Below are positions 1 through 12,200 of a DNA stretch of 64,000 bases, piece after piece. The DNA is taken from assembly GCA_014621425.1 (NCBI GenBank), contig JAANBB010000043.1, forward strand, positions 108,086-172,085, written 5' to 3'. The notes under the pieces were generated by a model, which did not search any database, was not told where the DNA came from, and saw only the letters and a program-made list of their open reading frames with translations. Every line of letters begins with the position of its first letter. The first letter of the stretch is position 1. This DNA is from Cylindrodendrum hubeiense (taxonomy: Eukaryota > Ascomycota > Sordariomycetes > Hypocreales > Nectriaceae). The position numbers were made by a program, and so were the translations under genes.

Positions 1-945
1 TCCATGAAACTCTTCGTCTGGGGACGTGATAGTGAACTGATAATCGCGCGAGTAACGAGATTGATCTTCATCGTTGAGGCCTGGAGATGACGGGAGGCTG
101 GAAGCGTCTGAGCCGGGCTGGTAGTACTCAATGCCCTCGGCGGGGTTGGGTTGCTGGGCGACATGGTATGCGCGACTGTGTCTTGCCTGGCCAGGCGGGT
201 AAGTGACATACTCTCCACCAGGACCATTCGCCTCTCCACCATGGTTCACATAGTACCGCTCACTACCGTCCCCGCTGGTCCCTACGTAGAAGCCCCGCTC
301 GTTGTCGTAATTTGGTGAATGTATGGCCCCCGTGCCATGGCTGTCAATCTCGCGGCTTGACCTTGCTCGGCCAAAAGCCACCGCGGCTGAGGTAGATTTG
401 TGCTTACGATGGCGCGTGGCCACAACAGGGCTCTGTAGGTCCTCATCCTCACTGTATGGAGGTCCATCGCCAAAATGAATCGGAGCGATATCATGTCCGC
501 GGTTGTAGCCGTCAGGCGCCCAAGAGTCCCAGGGCATCTTCTGTTCCCAAGAAACGGGAGGATCCGAAAGCCTGCGGTGCTCGCTGGCGGGGGTTGTCAT
601 GCCCGAGGGCGGCCGTGAAGGCTCTGGGGGGGGACCATAGTGCAAGTGGTGCGTGACGGGGTAGGCAAAGTCCCGCACCAGCGTGTATGAGAGGCTCGAG
701 GGGTAGACGGGAAACATGTGAGAGGTTGGCCGAGACCTCGAGGGCGCAGAGCCCGTGGAGTATTGGGAGAGTCGATTCTTGGAGGCGTGCGACATGGGGC
801 GCGATAGGGTGCTTCGGCGCGATGCGGGCGAGGTGATCAGCGGTGGCAGCGCGGGGTGGTTAGGGTTCGGCGAGGAAGAAGAAGCTGCCACGAGAGGAGG
901 GGTTGCTGGAGCGGAAGTCGTCGACATTACTGCCGTCGTCGTCAT
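1..945 (-). CDS. Hypothetical Ser/Pro/Tyr-rich protein, N-terminal part (runs off the window)
   Basis: An uninterrupted frame starts at an ATG at 945 and stays open for 315 codons to the left edge, so only the N-terminal part is visible. The first 110 residues are low-complexity Ser/Pro/Thr. Then comes a more ordered stretch with motifs such as SLSYTLVRDFAYP and PVSWEQKMPWDSWAP (about residues 85-140), followed by an acidic SEDEDLQSP segment and a Gly/Tyr-rich region. No signal peptide or membrane helix is visible in this part. I do not recognise the family. The ordered blocks inside a disordered chain suggest a conserved fungal protein rather than a chance frame. A second ATG seven codons downstream is an alternative start. 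The GC-rich region upstream is probably its 5' leader. Confidence 0.7.
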   Translation of the reverse strand, partial: MTTTAVMSTTSAPATPPLVAASSSSPNPNHPALPPLITSPASRRSTLSRPMSHASKNRLSQYSTGSAPSRSRPTSHMFPVYPSSLSYTLVRDFAYPVTHHLHYGPPPEPSRPPSGMTTPASEHRRLSDPPVSWEQKMPWDSWAPDGYNRGHDIAPIHFGDGPPYSEDEDLQSPVVATRHRKHKSTSAAVAFGRARSSREIDSHGTGAIHSPNYDNERGFYVGTSGDGSERYYVNHGGEANGPGGEYVTYPPGQARHSRAYHVAQQPNPAEGIEYYQPGSDASSLPSSPGLNDEDQSRYSRDYQFTITSPDEEFHG

Positions 946-3900
946 GCCTCGCGAGGCGAATGGGGCGACGGTCGTGCGATCTCGCGCACACGGCCGCTGA
1001 GCCGCCAGACAATGGGGGATGCGGCACACCCGGGGCCGCGGTGGGACGACGAAGACGAGACCCGCGAGGGGATCGAGACGGGGACGGAGCGAGATAGATG
1101 AGGCGACCGCAACGCCGAGGATTCGAGGTTTGGTAGGCGGAAGGTTGAATCGTAGGGACAGCAGACGTCAAGTCAGCCGCAGCGCTAAGTCGCCGAGAGA
1201 GGAGTCGGTCGGCGGGCGCCAGAGGAGGGTGGGATGAGCCAAGCCCTAATGCAATGCGAGACGACCAGTCGTCAGGCGACAAGCAGAAGAAGCGTCGAGG
1301 CACAAGCGACGCTAGGCGAGATGATGGCAAAGGAGCGTAGAGAATCAGAAGTGTTGGAGCGGGCGACGCGGAGGCGACAAGGACGCAGGTGCTGCGGGAA
1401 GCGGGCAACAAACCGTCGGTTGGTGAAGTCGAAGAGTGAGCCTGGGTTGTAGGTAGTAGGCAGAGGCGAGGGTGGAGTAGAGTGGGAGGAGGTGAGGCGA
1501 GGCTAGTGGAAGGTAGTCGCAGTCGCAGTGGAGAGTCGAGGGACCTTCCTTCAGCAAGTTGCCCGCCTTTGCGCCCCCAAGCTCCAAGCCCATCCCCCCA
1601 AGCCCCAAAGGTCCAGGCGGCAGGCCCCAGCGCCCCAGCTGCTGAGGCGACGGCACCGTAGGCTATAGCGCAACACACCACTGGAAGCAAGCGCGTCGCG
1701 CACTGATCCTACTGGCTGAGGCTGCAGAGCCAGCGAGTCAGCGCCTGTAAGTTGGTCCCGGTAAGCCAACCCAACAACGGGATTGGAAGCTGTCCGGTTC
1801 TGTCCCCCGTCGCCGTGACCTCGGCGGAGGGTATTCCCACAGTTGCCCCAGCTGCACCTGTTGTTTCCGGGATGATAAATTACCTGCAGAGAGTAGCGCA
1901 CGCACCGGGAAACAATATCTTCCCGGAGGGCCGGATGTTTGCTCCTCTTGTTGGGTACACCTTTGCTCTCTAGGTTTCATTGAACGTCAGAGTGAGGGGT
2001 CGACGAGTGCCCCATACAGTGGGCTGTGGTAAGTGGGTGGAGGATGATACCAAAAAGGATACCTGGGTGCAACTCACATCGCAGCTAGAACGCTCTGTCA
2101 GTCGATCGGTTTCAGCCGGCTGGCTGCAGTCACACCCTCGGCTTCCGTGGCACTCCTGCGTGAGTATACGTAGTCATCGTTAGTTCATCAAAGCACCTAC
2201 AACAATGGGCAAAGACGATGCCAGACCCGGCCGGCGAGGAGGCGCACCCCCGGCCCGCTGTCTAACAGTGTTCGCCCTTCTACAAATAGCAACCTACCCA
2301 TCTTGGGACGCTATGAGTACGAATGTCGTATGTGATGAATTCGTACTCCATGCGAACGGGGATCGCCCTGAGTCCCCACCCGCCCAGTTGGAACCTCAGC
2401 CTGGGATGGAAGGCCCTGCTCATCTCATGTCGGGCTATTCTGGCCGGGAGACGAGCAGGGTATTCGAGGTCGCGATGAAGGCAATCTCCGGGGGCCGGAT
2501 CGCCGCCGTGGAATCGATTCCGGCATGCTTGGAAATTAGCAATCACTATGGCGCGCAGGATGCTGAAACTCGAAGCGGGCTGGACAAACAGATGCGCTCA
2601 CGCCGCTAAGTAGCCGCTTCGCGGGTCGATCACGAGCGTTTCCTTGCCGCATGGCAACTTCATGCAGAGGACTCGTCAACCCGAGCACTGAAGGGGCCAC
2701 AGCAGAGATGTAGCCACCCCATCATGAGATCCGCCTGTCGTTCCGCGGGGTGCCGCAATCCTACCATACTCGAGGCACAAGACAATTTCTGCAGGCCTAG
2801 CCAAGCCTGAATAGCGCAATTGTCCAGCAGGGTTGTCACAGATGACGATGGATTGGCAATATTACCTCCCTAGCAACTCGCACCAGGCGGTCGGCGACAT
2901 GGCGCAGCAGCACCGGCAAGCCATGTTATGATGATCTCGTGAATACCACCTTCGGGAACTCGTCCCATGTGATGGCGGCCAGCGCCTCCGCCGCGCCTTC
3001 GTAGGCTCCGTGCTGGCGTCAAGCCTGGCAAGAGTTCATCCCGTCACCCATGCCGGGCCTCCAAGCCGGCCTCATGCACCCAATTCCCATCGTCCAACCT
3101 TTTCCCACAGCCATGGCCAACAATGGGGGACCCGACAATGCCCAAACAGCGGTCATGCTGCCACTGGACGTCTATTTTTGGTGACAGCGCACGGGAGCGG
3201 GTGGTTGTTCGCAGGGTATCTTGATTGGACTTACCCAATGCATCGATTCGTTTCAGGTTATGCGGGCGCTAATCGGCCAATTGCCAGCGGTAGAGGATTC
3301 CCAGCAGTGGGCCCTTGCTACGACGACACCAATGGTCTATTTGCCCAGACTCAGATCAGTTCGACACCTTTCCCCGGCCTACGTAGCACCCACGGTGAGT
3401 ACCAAGCGAATTGCTCTAGCTTACCTACTCACCCGAGATTAATGAAGAGAGTGGGGAGAATACATCTCGGGTGGTCTTCCTCCGCCAGGGGACAGCACTC
3501 TTGCGAGTGTACATATCGAGGGCTGGCCAGGGAGACACCACAGACGGCTCAACTGAAAACATACGTAATCACAACAATACAATCGAACGGCCTCACGAAT
3601 GAAGTTGACGCCGAGCAGATCCTACACTGCAGTTTCAACTTCCAGAACCTTACCACGCGATGCGCCCATCACGCAGCTACGCCAAAGCCACAAGTCGTAA
3701 TTCGAAAGCAAGCTGCATGGATCCGTCAACAATTGGGCTCCTTCTCAATTGCCCTCAATTACCTAAGCTATTCTGACATAAGCATGTTGGGTCAAAGTAA
3801 CTTACCTAAGCGAATCTACTGACCTAAGCGAGCCAGATCAAAATGCCGGCCTTTACCCGACCTGAGCAACTTCCTTCACAGCTGCGCCTGGGATTTTTTC

Positions 3901-4307
3901 TCCATCCTCCACAACAATTCATCATCAACCTCTCTGGCGAGAGGAGTAAAAATCTGCAACATCGAGGCGCCGAACAGATAGTGCGGTGATGACCTAACCA
4001 TCACTACGTTGGTTTAACCCCCGATACACAGTAAGTTTTCTGCAGTTTTTTTTGGTCCTTTTTCTTCCGTGATGAGATTAATTATTGGAGCTGTCTGAAT
4101 TTCCTTGTTGAGACAATTCATACGCAACTTTACTGAAAGAAGATCCCTCGTTACCTATAGCCTTGTTTGACATGTCAACTAGAGCATCTGCTAACGTGAC
4201 GGAGTACAGCATCTCAAGAACCTTTGACCCTCCCCGCAAAGGATGCGACGGGAGCTTGATCTTTCTCGAAACCTGGCTTTTCCATACGGCTAGAGAATTG
4301 ACTCAAC
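946..4307. other. Gene-free stretch between the left-edge gene and ssu72
   Basis: About 3.4 kb without a supportable gene. The first 700 bases are GC-rich and probably hold the leader and promoter of the left-edge gene; open frames there are low-complexity. A frame at 2205-2609 (134 codons, real ATG) and one at 3010-3822 (270 codons, no early ATG) have no recognisable motif. Around 3768-3830 the heptamer CCTAAGC/CTTACCTAAGCG recurs three times. No tRNA or 5S rRNA was found. Confidence 0.5.
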
Positions 4308-5132
4308 ATGGAGGTTGCGAATGGAGATTCGGCGGCCCAGGGCCAGGATGCTGCAGCACACCAGAGCGAAGGATACAAGCTCAAGTTCTGCACTGTATGC
4401 GCGAGCAACAACAACAGGTTCGTCCTCATACATCAGCATTTCGTAATTCGTTCCCACAACTGACCCTTTGAAAGATCCATGGAGGCCCATCTCCAACTTT
4501 CGCTGGCAAAGTACCCTGTCATCTCGTTCGGGACTGGATCCCTCGTGCGCCTACCCGGCCCGACCATCACCCAACCCAACGTCTACCACTTCAACAAAAC
4601 TTCGTACGATAGCATGTACAAGGAGCTTGAGGCCAAAGACTATCGTCTTTATAAAAATAATGGAATCTTGAATATGCTTGGGCGGAACCGTGGTGTCAAG
4701 TGGGGACCAGAGCGGTGGCAGGACTGGCAAGTCGGTGTGCCTCGCCTCCAGCACTCCAAAGACAGCGGCAGCGAAGGCACTGAGGGCGGGTTAGTTGACG
4801 TAGTCATCACCTGTGAGGAGCGATGTTGGGATGCCGTTATTGATGACCTGCTCAACCGAGGCTCGCCACTCAACCGACCAGTACACGTTATCAATGTCGA
4901 AATCAAAGATAACCACGAAGAAGCTGCCGTCGGTGGCCAAGGTATCCTGGATCTTGCCAACTCACTCAATGCCGCGGCAGCGGAGGAGCGAGACGCCATA
5001 GGTGCGACTTCGTTTGATAATGGCAATGCAGCGAGCAGAGCCACCTTCGATGAACGAGTGCCAGACGTTCTCGCAGCTTGGCAAGAGCGATGGCCCAACC
5101 TGCCAGCAACGTGGACCGTGGCTTGGTTCTAA
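4308..5132 (+). CDS. ssu72: RNA polymerase II CTD phosphatase Ssu72
   Basis: Exons 4308-4417 and 4475-5132 give 255 residues. Ssu72 removes phosphate from Ser5/Ser7 of the Rpb1 C-terminal repeats and belongs to the cleavage and polyadenylation machinery in the nucleus. The low-molecular-weight phosphatase loop CX5R is seen as CASNNNRS, with nucleophile Cys31 and Arg37. The conserved NRSMEAH segment follows, then [12 protein letters not shown] and, further on, [15 protein letters not shown] near the C-terminal part of the fold. The 57-bp intron (GT...CTGAC...AAG) splits the codon of the catalytic-loop arginine, so splicing is needed to make the active site. The C-terminal half carries a fungus-typical insertion rich in Ala and Gly. 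The start is the first in-frame ATG. Assignment is firm from the motif pattern. Confidence 0.95.
4418..4474 (+). other. Intron in ssu72 interrupting the CX5R arginine codon
   Basis: GT start at 4418, CTGAC branch-like element near 4460 and AG end at 4474. Removing 57 bases joins AG to A and restores the Arg37 codon of the phosphatase loop. Confidence 0.9.
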
Positions 5133-8100
5133 AGAGATAAACAAACACTTGTCGCGGTGCTCGAGAAGAACCAGAGGCGAGAAACTCGAAGGCGAAGCCC
5201 GACCTGGGAATGCGTCCTGGGACAATTCTGTCCAACAGACCGGTCGGTAGAGATCTAGGTTTCGGCCCGCAGTGTTCTGCAGGCAACTCCCACATGCAAG
5301 CGCAATTGCATGTTTGAAGTTGTCCGTAAAGCTGATAGCAATGCTACGAGAGGATGACCTCGGGTGTTGGCAAAGATCAGCATCGAGCACGTATACCCCC
5401 TAACTATGGTGGACGCTCGAGCTCTGGGGCAATACGCCCGCAGAGGATTGGGACACTGGGGGCTTGTCTGTGATAAGCTTTGTCCAGATCTCCTTCATCT
5501 TGGCATTTTGAGATCCAAGATTGGATCCTGACCTCCATCGGCATATGGTGACTACTTTGGTGATCTGTGCCGACCTCTCTTTGATTCCATGGAATGTGTC
5601 ATGTCACCCCGAAACGGTTCCAACAACTCATGGAGCGTAAATCTCTCCTCGTGCTAGAGTAACGTGCAGAATGGGCGTGGACAGGTCGGGCGGACACCAC
5701 AAGTAGACCATGACTGTCCACGCAATCCGGATACACCGGAACATGGCATAGCCGTCTCTCATCCCTTTGTCAGCCCAGCATGAAAGAAATCCTTTCAGCA
5801 TCAAGTAGATCACGACGCTATCTTGCCGATGAGCCCCTGAGAGTATATTAGGTTCATGATATTGATCGACAAGCCGAGAGTAGCGTCGGCCCGAGCTTCT
5901 ACTGAATGGCGATTATCCAACAATGTTTCACGCAGTGTGGAAAGTGGACAGAATACCAATAACTGTTTGTCCCTCATGGAAATTCACATGATCTGTGAGC
6001 CAGTGCAATCCTCCACGATGTGCACACATCCAGGGAATGTAATCTAGCATTTCCTTACTAGGATGTACATGTGCAAACATACTATGTACAGATAGGTCTG
6101 AACTGACCAGGGGCAATCCAGAAGTGGGCTGGCCAGCCCCGGGCCGGCATTAGAGGGACTTACTAGCAACGACGGGTGAAGAAGCAGCTCCCGAGACTCC
6201 GGGCAAGGGGAAGAGTCTTTTGCTATTTCATATTCGTCTTGGAACCTGGTGCTAGAGTGCTGGTAGGGGTTGTTCTCACCTGGGCAAGCCGTCTGCCGTG
6301 GATGTGGAACGGCGGGTCGAGAATCAGCAGTGTAGATGGTACTGGGAAAGTGGTTTGCTGGGGTCAACGGCCGTGGCGGGCAAGGCATGGATAGGGAGAC
6401 GCTTCTGGAAATACGAACTACAAGAAGGCTGCGCCTCCTCGGTGGTGGGAAAGGAAATGGTGGTTGGCAAATTACGTACGCATCTAATTCGCTACGGTAT
6501 CGAAGTACAAAGCGTGCACGCAGGAAGTCGAGGTGTCTCTACCAGTCGTTATCCCTTCGTCTAGTTGCTCCATTGTCTTGACTCTGTCTGTCCCCCTGAA
6601 TCGAGTTGGTCTACGGGGATTCACAGCTCCCTTGTGGTGGCATCAAAGTCGCGTGCTCCATGAAATTCAAGATGGACGGTCGAGTTGTGCACTGTGGCTT
6701 GCCGCTCCCAGCCACTGGCAGGCCTTCCCTCGACAAGCAACTTCCTAGTCCAGGGGGTTGAGGGTTGGAGATAGTATGTACAGAGGTACCGTACCTAGTT
6801 AAAGGCGGCCAATTTCAGTGGCTACCCCGGCTGCCCTCCCATGCCACGCAATGGCAGGGCTAGTTACCCAAATTTGTCCCGACGCCACCGGTGGGAAGGG
6901 CTGCTTCTGACAGCGCGAGCCGCTTCGGTATCCAAGATGCCCCTGGCCTGCATCACAATTCTGACTGTGATTAAGCCTAATCAGGCATTCGAGTTGTGTG
7001 TATCTAGAGTCGTGCTCGCTACAGCATTGAAGACATCCACCTGGGATACCATAAGGGCATTCGACCGAGGTGTAGAGCAAAGTGATGCTTCAAGTGATGT
7101 ATTAGTAAATAAAACAAAGGGAGTGCCGTGCACCGTGAAGACTCTAGAGAGATATTGGGTCGTCTTATGTACTATGTATACCGCTCCGTACACAGGCAAT
7201 GCATTCTCAACACAGGCTGGGAATTGTGACCCCCTGGCCTGATTCCCAAGTTGGCTCCAGCGCACTCCAGTGGCTCCAGGTGGCTCCCTCCCTCCCGGCG
7301 GGGCCATCCCCAGCGCGTCTCGGTGCCGCTAGCCCCTGGGTAGCCGGCTGAGCATCCTCGCACTGGCGAATCGCTGCGGGGCGGTGTGCTGGGGGCCCGC
7401 CGGCAGGACGCTGGAGACCGCCCAAAGGCTGCCGGCTTCAGGGGAAGGCGCCAGTTGATAGCCTGTCGAGCACTAATAAGGTTGGGCTTGGGTTGAGCCT
7501 GGGCTGCGCGCTGGGAAGGGGGGGTCGGAGCAGTATCGAGATTGGGCACACTGAGGCCAGGCGACTCGCTCAGTGGCACCTCTCGTTGCAACCAGCCGGG
7601 CTTTGTCCCTTGCATCTGCATCTCTAACCGCAGCCTAGCCAGCCATTCATCGTCTTTCTGCAACCACTCTCCAGCTGCTGTGTGCACCCATCCATCATCT
7701 GGCTAGCAGGTGAATCAGGTGAATCACTCGCGGCTGCGCTCCTGCCTCGCGGGGCTGCTTGCCCACTCGTGCCATTCACTCGCGGTCCTTGCGGTACTTG
7801 CGGTACTCGCGGACGGCGTCATTTGTCCTCGTCGTCGGCGTCGTCATCTCCAGACTCCAAAATAGCCCATCGACCGGTCGGTGGATTCGAGAAATTGCAA
7901 GTCGATTGTCGATAATCATTGCTAGCAGGGGGGGTCCATGCCATGTTAGCAACCGACCAATAGCTCATTTCCCGTCCGTCGAGATCTGATCCGCTCAGAC
8001 AGGCTCACGCTGGGCGCTGGTGCCGACTTTGCTTGATCTGGACAGTGACAATTTGACGCTGGACGCTTTGTACGCGCTGCACACAGTACGAAGGAGTCCG

Positions 8101-8647
8101 AACCAGGGACTCACACACACACGCTCACACACCACCCGTCCCCATTCGGTCCAGCCCCAACCAACCCCCTTTCGGACCAAAGCGGCCTTCCCCTTCGCAG
8201 GGTTCGCTTCACCCGCAGAGTCGTGGAGTCGCATAGTGGCCTTCCTTTTGTTCCGCCATCCACGGGACCCGAACTGATCAGACCTCACCCCCCCTTCCCC
8301 GGTGCCGTCTCTCTCCAGTCTCCCCGTCCGCCCTCGTCTCCGTCACCGCCGCCCGACTTTGATGAGCATACCCGGGATTGCATTTGCTGCCACTACCACC
8401 ATTCTTGTGGTTCAGACGATCGTCCCCGTCCCTCAAATACCTTCGGCCGCTCGGAGACATCTTGGCATTACGCCCCTGAAGGGACACCAATCGTGTGGGG
8501 GAACCTAGGCGTCGATTCCAGGGACGACGCACCTGCATTTCGTCTGGTCCCGCGTGGCGCTCTTATGAGACAAGCGACTGGCTCTGCTTCGTCTCCCTCC
8601 ATTCTCCTGCCGTGCGACACCGTCTTCCCCGTCCTCTTCCTACCATC
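5133..8647. other. Gene-free stretch upstream of spa2
   Basis: About 3.5 kb with only short frames lacking recognisable motifs. The part after about 8000 is pyrimidine-rich, contains a short CA-type microsatellite near 8110 and looks like the promoter and leader of spa2. No RNA gene was found. Confidence 0.5.
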
Positions 8648-11532
8648 ATGAGCATCAGTGCAAGCCGCAATGCGCCGTTGTCCCCCATCTCTCTAGGCGG
8701 TAGCGAGTTCTCCGTCTCCAAATACCAGGCTGCCGACGACGGCCACTATCTCAACGGCCGCTCCAACCTCGCCTCGCCCCCGAACTCGGGTGGCTCCAAC
8801 ATCAACATGAGCATGAACGGCTTCCCATCGGCCCCCCGGAGCAATGGCGGACCCTCGCCGCCCGCCTCCATCGCCCGCTCCAGCCAGGGCACCAACATGT
8901 ACGCCAGGAGCGACAGCGGTCGCAACAGCGTGCGCGCCGACCTGGACGAATCCATCCTCAGCGAACATTACGTCGCCTTGCGAACCTTCCTCAACACCCG
9001 CGACCCCAATCACAAACACCAGCCGAACAAGGCTCGCGACAAGCTACTCCGACTCTCATCCGTCCAGTTTTACGAGCTCAGTACCGATGTCTTCGACGAG
9101 TTGATTCGAAGGCAGGCCGCCGCAAGGGCCCCTCCCAACGCCCCCAACGCCGCCGCCCACCTTCCTGCTCCCCGAAAAGAACTTCCACCCGAAGCGAAAC
9201 CAGGCCCGCCAGAGACTCTCATCCCTTGGACCACCACGATTTCGAGACTTGGCCGCAGACGTCTTCCACGAGCTGGAGCGCCGCTTCCCCCGATTTGTCG
9301 GAGGCGACCTCCAGCGCACGGGAAGCCCCATGTCGATCCGCGGTGGCCCAGTTAGCCGCACCGGCACTCCAGTTAATGGCAATGGTAATGGTAATGGGTT
9401 CCCTCCAAGGGGTCAAAGCCGCATGAGAAGGCCTTCCGACGCACCCTCCATGAGAGGTCCTCCACCAGCAGATGCTTACGGAATCCCAGCATCTCCAGGA
9501 ATTCCCAATGGCGACTATGGACGACCAACCCCAAAGCAGCTCAATCAGAACAACACCATCGTACCGAACAAGAGCACCATGCTGGAAGAGGATGACGAAG
9601 GCGATTCCTTTGCCCTGGAACAGGTCACGAGCAACCGCGAGAGCAAGAGAAGTGCTGGTAGCGGTGTCACCTCCGAAGTGCGTTCCTCCGACCTTCTGCC
9701 GGGAGACAATCGATTGCTAACAGATGCCAGGCCGACAAGAAGCTCATTGAAGATTATCAGGCGCAAGTACAAGAATTGCGGGGAAAGCTTGACGGTATGG
9801 AAGATGTTATGAGGAAGAAGGAGGAGGATATGAACAGCGCTTTAGATCAGGAGCGGGCACGATCGACTGCAGCAGGCCTTGAAAAGCAGGAATGGTCTGA
9901 CCTCCGGCTCGACCTCGAGAACAAACTAGCCAAGGCCCAGAACCTGAATGACTCGATGGAGCAAGAGCTGCAAAGGGTACGGGATGATCATGAATCTGAG
10001 ACTCAACAGCTTCGAGATGAGGTGGCTGCGGCGCAACAAAGCTCCCGGAGCATGAATGCGGCTGGTGGAGACTCGCAGCTCCAACGAGAGAATGAAGACC
10101 TTCGGAACGCTCTGGAAGAGCAACAACAGGTAACAGAAGAGGTTCGACGGGAAGCCGAGGAGTTCTTGCGCGAGATGAGGATGCTCTCCCAACAGAGCGG
10201 CTCCACATACGAGCGACAAGCTGAGCTCGAGAAGACTATCACGCAGCTTGAGCACGAGGTTCGGGAGTGGAGGAATCGCTACGCCCGCACCAAGACGCAG
10301 CTGAGAAATATGCGTGCTTCCTCCATGGGAGCCGGTATTGAGCACGACGCTGCCCAATTTGTCCGGGACAAGGGATTCGCTGACGACCGAGGCCTTGTTA
10401 AGGATGTCCACGTTACCAAATTCCAAATCGCGATTGACGAGCTACTACAGAAGGCCCGAACCGGAGACCCGGAAAAGGTGATGGACGCCATGAAGTCGGT
10501 AGTCGTCGGCGTCCGCCGCATCACCAAGGATATCGACGTCCCCCAAGCCCACAATGAGGAGACGGCCCAACAGCAGAAACAGCTTCGAACCAAGGTATCG
10601 GCGACCGCGAACAACCTGATCACAGCATCCAAGAACTTTGCGGCCGGTGCAGGAATATCCCCCGTTTCCCTGCTTGACGCCGCCGCATCCCACCTTTCGG
10701 TTGCCATTGTGGACCTCCTCCGAATGGTAAAGATCCGAACCACCCCCACCGAGGAATTGGACGACGATGAGGACGAAGGAACTATTACTCCCGTGGAATC
10801 GACTGGATTCTTTTCTCCACACAGCGCCGACCCGGTGTCTGCTACCCAGGGTACGCTTCCCCTGCCCCCGCCATTCCAAGGTCTAGGAGGTCCCCGAGCA
10901 AGCGCAGACTCATCGGCCTATAGCCCTGTGAACTCCCCCCGACATTCCACGGACCCGTACTCCCGGAACCGATCCATGTCCAAATCGAACGGCATGGCCA
11001 ATGGGATGGGTTATCCTGCTGCCGTCCCGAGCGCTCTCAATATCAACGGACACGGAGCTCACCAGCAGGATAACCGCGCCGCCCAGGACCTAAAAGTGAG
11101 CCCGCTGAGGGATTGCGACTATCATTAGACATGCTAACCTGTGACTAGATTTACCTTGAGGATCAGACTGCTGTCCTAGTATCCGACATTCAAAATCTCG
11201 TGAGCACCGTGCGTGGTGACGCCAACATCCGACAGATCAATGCAGAGATCATGTCCATCTCTGACGTTGTGGGCAATATTATCACCGAGATGCAGTCCAA
11301 TGGTTATAGTGAGGCGGTTTACCAATTGGCAGAATGCCGAGTACGACTCCTCGAAGCCGGCGATCGCGGCGAGGATATGGCCAACATTGGCACCAACACT
11401 AACTCCAACGAGTGGCGCATGTGGACGCAGACACTCCCACCCATTTCATTTGACACGGCTAGGGAAGCAAAGGAGCTTGTCCAATGGGCGGATCGGCTAG
11501 CAAATCCAGGCGCAGCTGACGACTTCTCATAA
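8648..11532 (+). CDS. spa2: Polarisome scaffold Spa2 (apparent frameshift in exon 1)
   Basis: Exons 8648-9677, 9731-11095 and 11149-11532; about 925 residues once the frame is continuous. Spa2 is the scaffold of the polarisome at hyphal tips and organises formin-driven actin growth. The N-terminus is Ser/Asn-rich. The first Spa2-homology (GIT-type SHD) repeat is at residues 105-156 (FLNTRDPNHKHQ, FYELSTDVFDELIRRQ). The second (FHPKRNQARQRLSSL, FRDLAADVFHELERRFPRF) lies in another frame, and the change falls at the run of five C at 9141-9145. No GT...AG intron can bridge it. Exon 2 holds a long coiled coil rich in Glu/Gln and a mid-region near VHVTKFQIAIDELL. Exon 3 is a helical C-terminal domain. 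Introns of 53 bp each have GCTAAC branch sites. Everything after the shift is open, so a sequencing or assembly indel is more likely than decay. Confidence 0.9.
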
Positions 11533-12200
11533 CGTCCCTCTTCTTCTTGAGTCGGCACTTCGTCTGGGAGCCTCGACAATCATGCCGTTTCCAAACACAA
11601 GTCGCTACGCATTTTTCGTTGGAGGGGGGATTACCTTCGATACCCACTAGACGCAGAGCTCTCTCGATATCGGACAACCCGCCGTGTACGCCGCTTCTCT
11701 ACTTTGGATTTAATAGGGGAAGGGCGGAAGAGCGTGTTTGTGTTTGTCAACATTTGAGCGACAACGGGCCAGTGGCAGGGACAAGGGCATTACATTGTTG
11801 GGTACGCAATGCTGCGCATGGCGTGGCGTTGGACATGGTTCTGTTGATGCATGGGTCTGATGATACATTTGGGGGGCAACATGTTTTATATGCCCGGCCA
11901 GGGGCAGGCGGCTGCATCCAGTCTATTGTGCATTGCGAGTAGCGAGGAGAGATTTTGCTTTCGCTCGTGGCGTGTGGGTGGAGTTTAAATGATAATAGAC
12001 GTACAGATGGAAACGAAGCAACGTTCCCAATGCTCTCTGGATTATTTGTCTCGTGAAAAGGATTGACAATCATTTATATGATACATGTGCTGTACAACTG
12101 AAAGACAGTTGATGTCGTCTTCAGGGTACATCTGTGGCACTTTTGAAACTTTGAAGGAGTCGTCTGCTGCGAATCCTCCAGGGGCATTCCACAATGTCCA
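11533..12200. other. Convergent 3' region of spa2 and the glycosyltransferase gene
   Basis: 668 bases between two convergent genes. It presumably holds both 3' untranslated regions. No supportable gene or RNA is seen. Confidence 0.5.

Noticed and set aside
860..1690. 276-codon minus-strand frame overlapping the start of the left-edge gene
   Set aside because: Begins with a non-ATG codon, is low-complexity Ser/Pro/Leu/Arg and lies in another frame than the gene; it is GC-rich leader read by chance.
2205..2609. 134-codon plus frame with real ATG
   Set aside because: No motif or conserved-looking block; kept only as a note in the intergenic entry.
3010..3822. 270-codon plus frame
   Set aside because: Starts at GTG, has no domain or composition of a real protein, and no intron or neighbour supports it.
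946..8647. RIP-degraded transposon in the long gene-free stretches
   Set aside because: No extreme AT bias, no terminal repeats and no transposase or reverse-transcriptase fragment could be read.
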